DNA from: Rhodanobacteraceae bacterium
Lineage (GTDB): Bacteria > Pseudomonadota > Gammaproteobacteria > Xanthomonadales > Ahniellaceae
Reading direction: 5' to 3'
NCBI GenBank assembly: GCA_016708465.1
Contig: JADJFT010000006.1
Coordinates: 341,434-405,433 of the forward strand
Length of the DNA stretch: 64,000 nt
A model generated the notes under the pieces. That model had not been told where the DNA came from. It was given only the letters and a program-made list of their open reading frames with translations, and did not search any database. Positions 63,266 through 64,000 of the stretch are shown piece after piece (positions within the stretch are counted from its first letter, which is position 1; every line of letters starts with the position of its first letter). Position numbers and translations under genes: made by a program.

Positions 63266-64000
63266 ATGTCATATGCACTTCGTTTGTCCGCCCTGGCGGT
63301 TGCCAGTGTGTTGCCCCTGCCTGCTCACGCCGAGTATCAGTTCGACCGTATCGGCGAATACGACGCCTTTGTCGACGGCGTGTTGCAGACCGATTACATC
63401 CGCTTTGACGATGACGTGAAGAACTTCGTGGACGACGCCGAATTTCGCGCGCCGAGATCATTTTCCGCCCAAAAGAACGAGCGCAATACCGAATTCTTTG
63501 TCGGCTACGACCCACGTGCCGACAAATGGCTCGACGTATGTCCAAGTTGATGGTCGGCCCCGGCGGGCAGGTCCGCGTCGGCCAGTACAAGCAGAACATG
63601 AACATGGAAGAGTTGATCTCGACCAAGAGCATCGACTTCGTTTCGCGCGCGCTGCCGAATGCCTTCACCATCGGTCGCCGCATCGGTGTCGACTACATGC
63701 AGTTCGGCACGAATTGGACGGCTTCCGCTGGGGTCTACGATCGCGAGTTGACGAACAATGGCGGCAAGGGCACCGGTGTCGTGGCGCGTGCGACCTATGC
63801 GCCGATCTACGAACTCGAGAGAACCCTGCACTTTGGCGTTGCACTGTCGTCGCAGGAGCAATCGAAGGACGTGGCGCGCTTTTCGTCGCGCCCCGAAGCC
63901 GATCTCGCCAACTTCCGATTGGTCGATACCGGCAACCTCGCGAATGCCGAACGCAACAACCAGATCGGCCTTGAAGCCGCCTATTCGGACGGTCCGTGGG
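63266..64000 (+). CDS. Phosphate-selective porin (OprO/OprP family), frameshifted and cut by window end
   Basis: Signal peptide (SYALRLSALAVASVLPLPAH) then the porin N-terminus FDRIGEYDAFVDGVLQTDYI and NTEFFVGYDPRADKWLDV in the first frame, which stops at 63550. Shifting frame near 63537 continues with MVGPGGQVRVGQYKQNMNME, SIDFVSRALPNAFTIGRRIG and further beta strands to the window end. The joined sequence follows OprO/OprP (PF07396). Outer-membrane uptake of phosphate or polyphosphate. About 240 of roughly 400 residues are visible. Confidence 0.85.

Overview
The window looks like a chromosomal segment (about 60% GC by eye) of a gammaproteobacterium, most likely Xanthomonadales/Lysobacterales. 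Reasons are the murJ-ribF-ileS-lspA-ispH block, the short NAD kinase, pilT-pilU divergent from yggS-proC-yggT, an exosortase H, and secreted proteins ending in a short F-x-x-G-F-E tail. The genus cannot be decided from the sequence. Both ends cut genes: murJ on the left and a phosphate-selective porin on the right.

Layout. 1-6.6 kb: lipid II flippase, flavin, isoleucyl-tRNA, lipoprotein and isoprenoid genes in one overlapping operon, then tRNA-Thr(CGU) with its own promoter and terminator. 7-12 kb: NAD kinase, secreted subtilisin, 5'-nucleotidase, serine dehydratase, glutaredoxin-like protein. 11.9-18.1 kb: a yceI-cytochrome b561-yceI operon, a propeller hybrid histidine kinase and a DUF4344 metallopeptidase, all with broken frames. 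18.3-32.1 kb: accessory region. A truncated toxin-like gene and IS-end tandem repeats are followed by a minus-strand pair encoding a degenerate FtsZ/tubulin-like protein and a large coiled-coil protein. Next come two head-to-head IS21-type remnants, a three-gene type III-like restriction-modification locus (Res helicase-nuclease, AlbA_2-type ATP-binding protein, Mod methyltransferase), and two attC-like sites around a small zinc-ribbon gene. 32.1-36.9 kb: deacetylase-like enzyme, cobalamin adenosyltransferase, a membrane protein, two ubiquinone hydroxylases and a GlsB protein. 37-42 kb: a very large secreted ExeM-like nuclease with Calx-beta repeats. 42-54 kb: pirin, pseudopilin, LpxH, cyclophilin, ABC exporter, aroK-aroB, exosortase H, dodecin, OmpR-type regulator. 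53.5-60.6 kb: pdxH, a BtuF-like protein abutting a VIT-family transporter, lipid/acyl-CoA catabolism genes, yggT-proC-yggS. 60.7-64 kb: pilT, pilU, a DUF2007 protein and a Pho-box-preceded OprO/OprP-like porin.

The best candidate for an undescribed system is the FtsZ-like plus coiled-coil pair at 18.5-23.5 kb. It sits beside a restriction-modification locus between IS remnants, which suggests a decayed defence or conflict module. Its function is inferred, not shown.

Caution: at least fifteen genes or gene parts are broken by single indels or stops, several in homopolymer or CG-repeat tracts. This density suggests sequencing or assembly indels for many of them, so individual 'pseudogenes' should not be trusted without reads.
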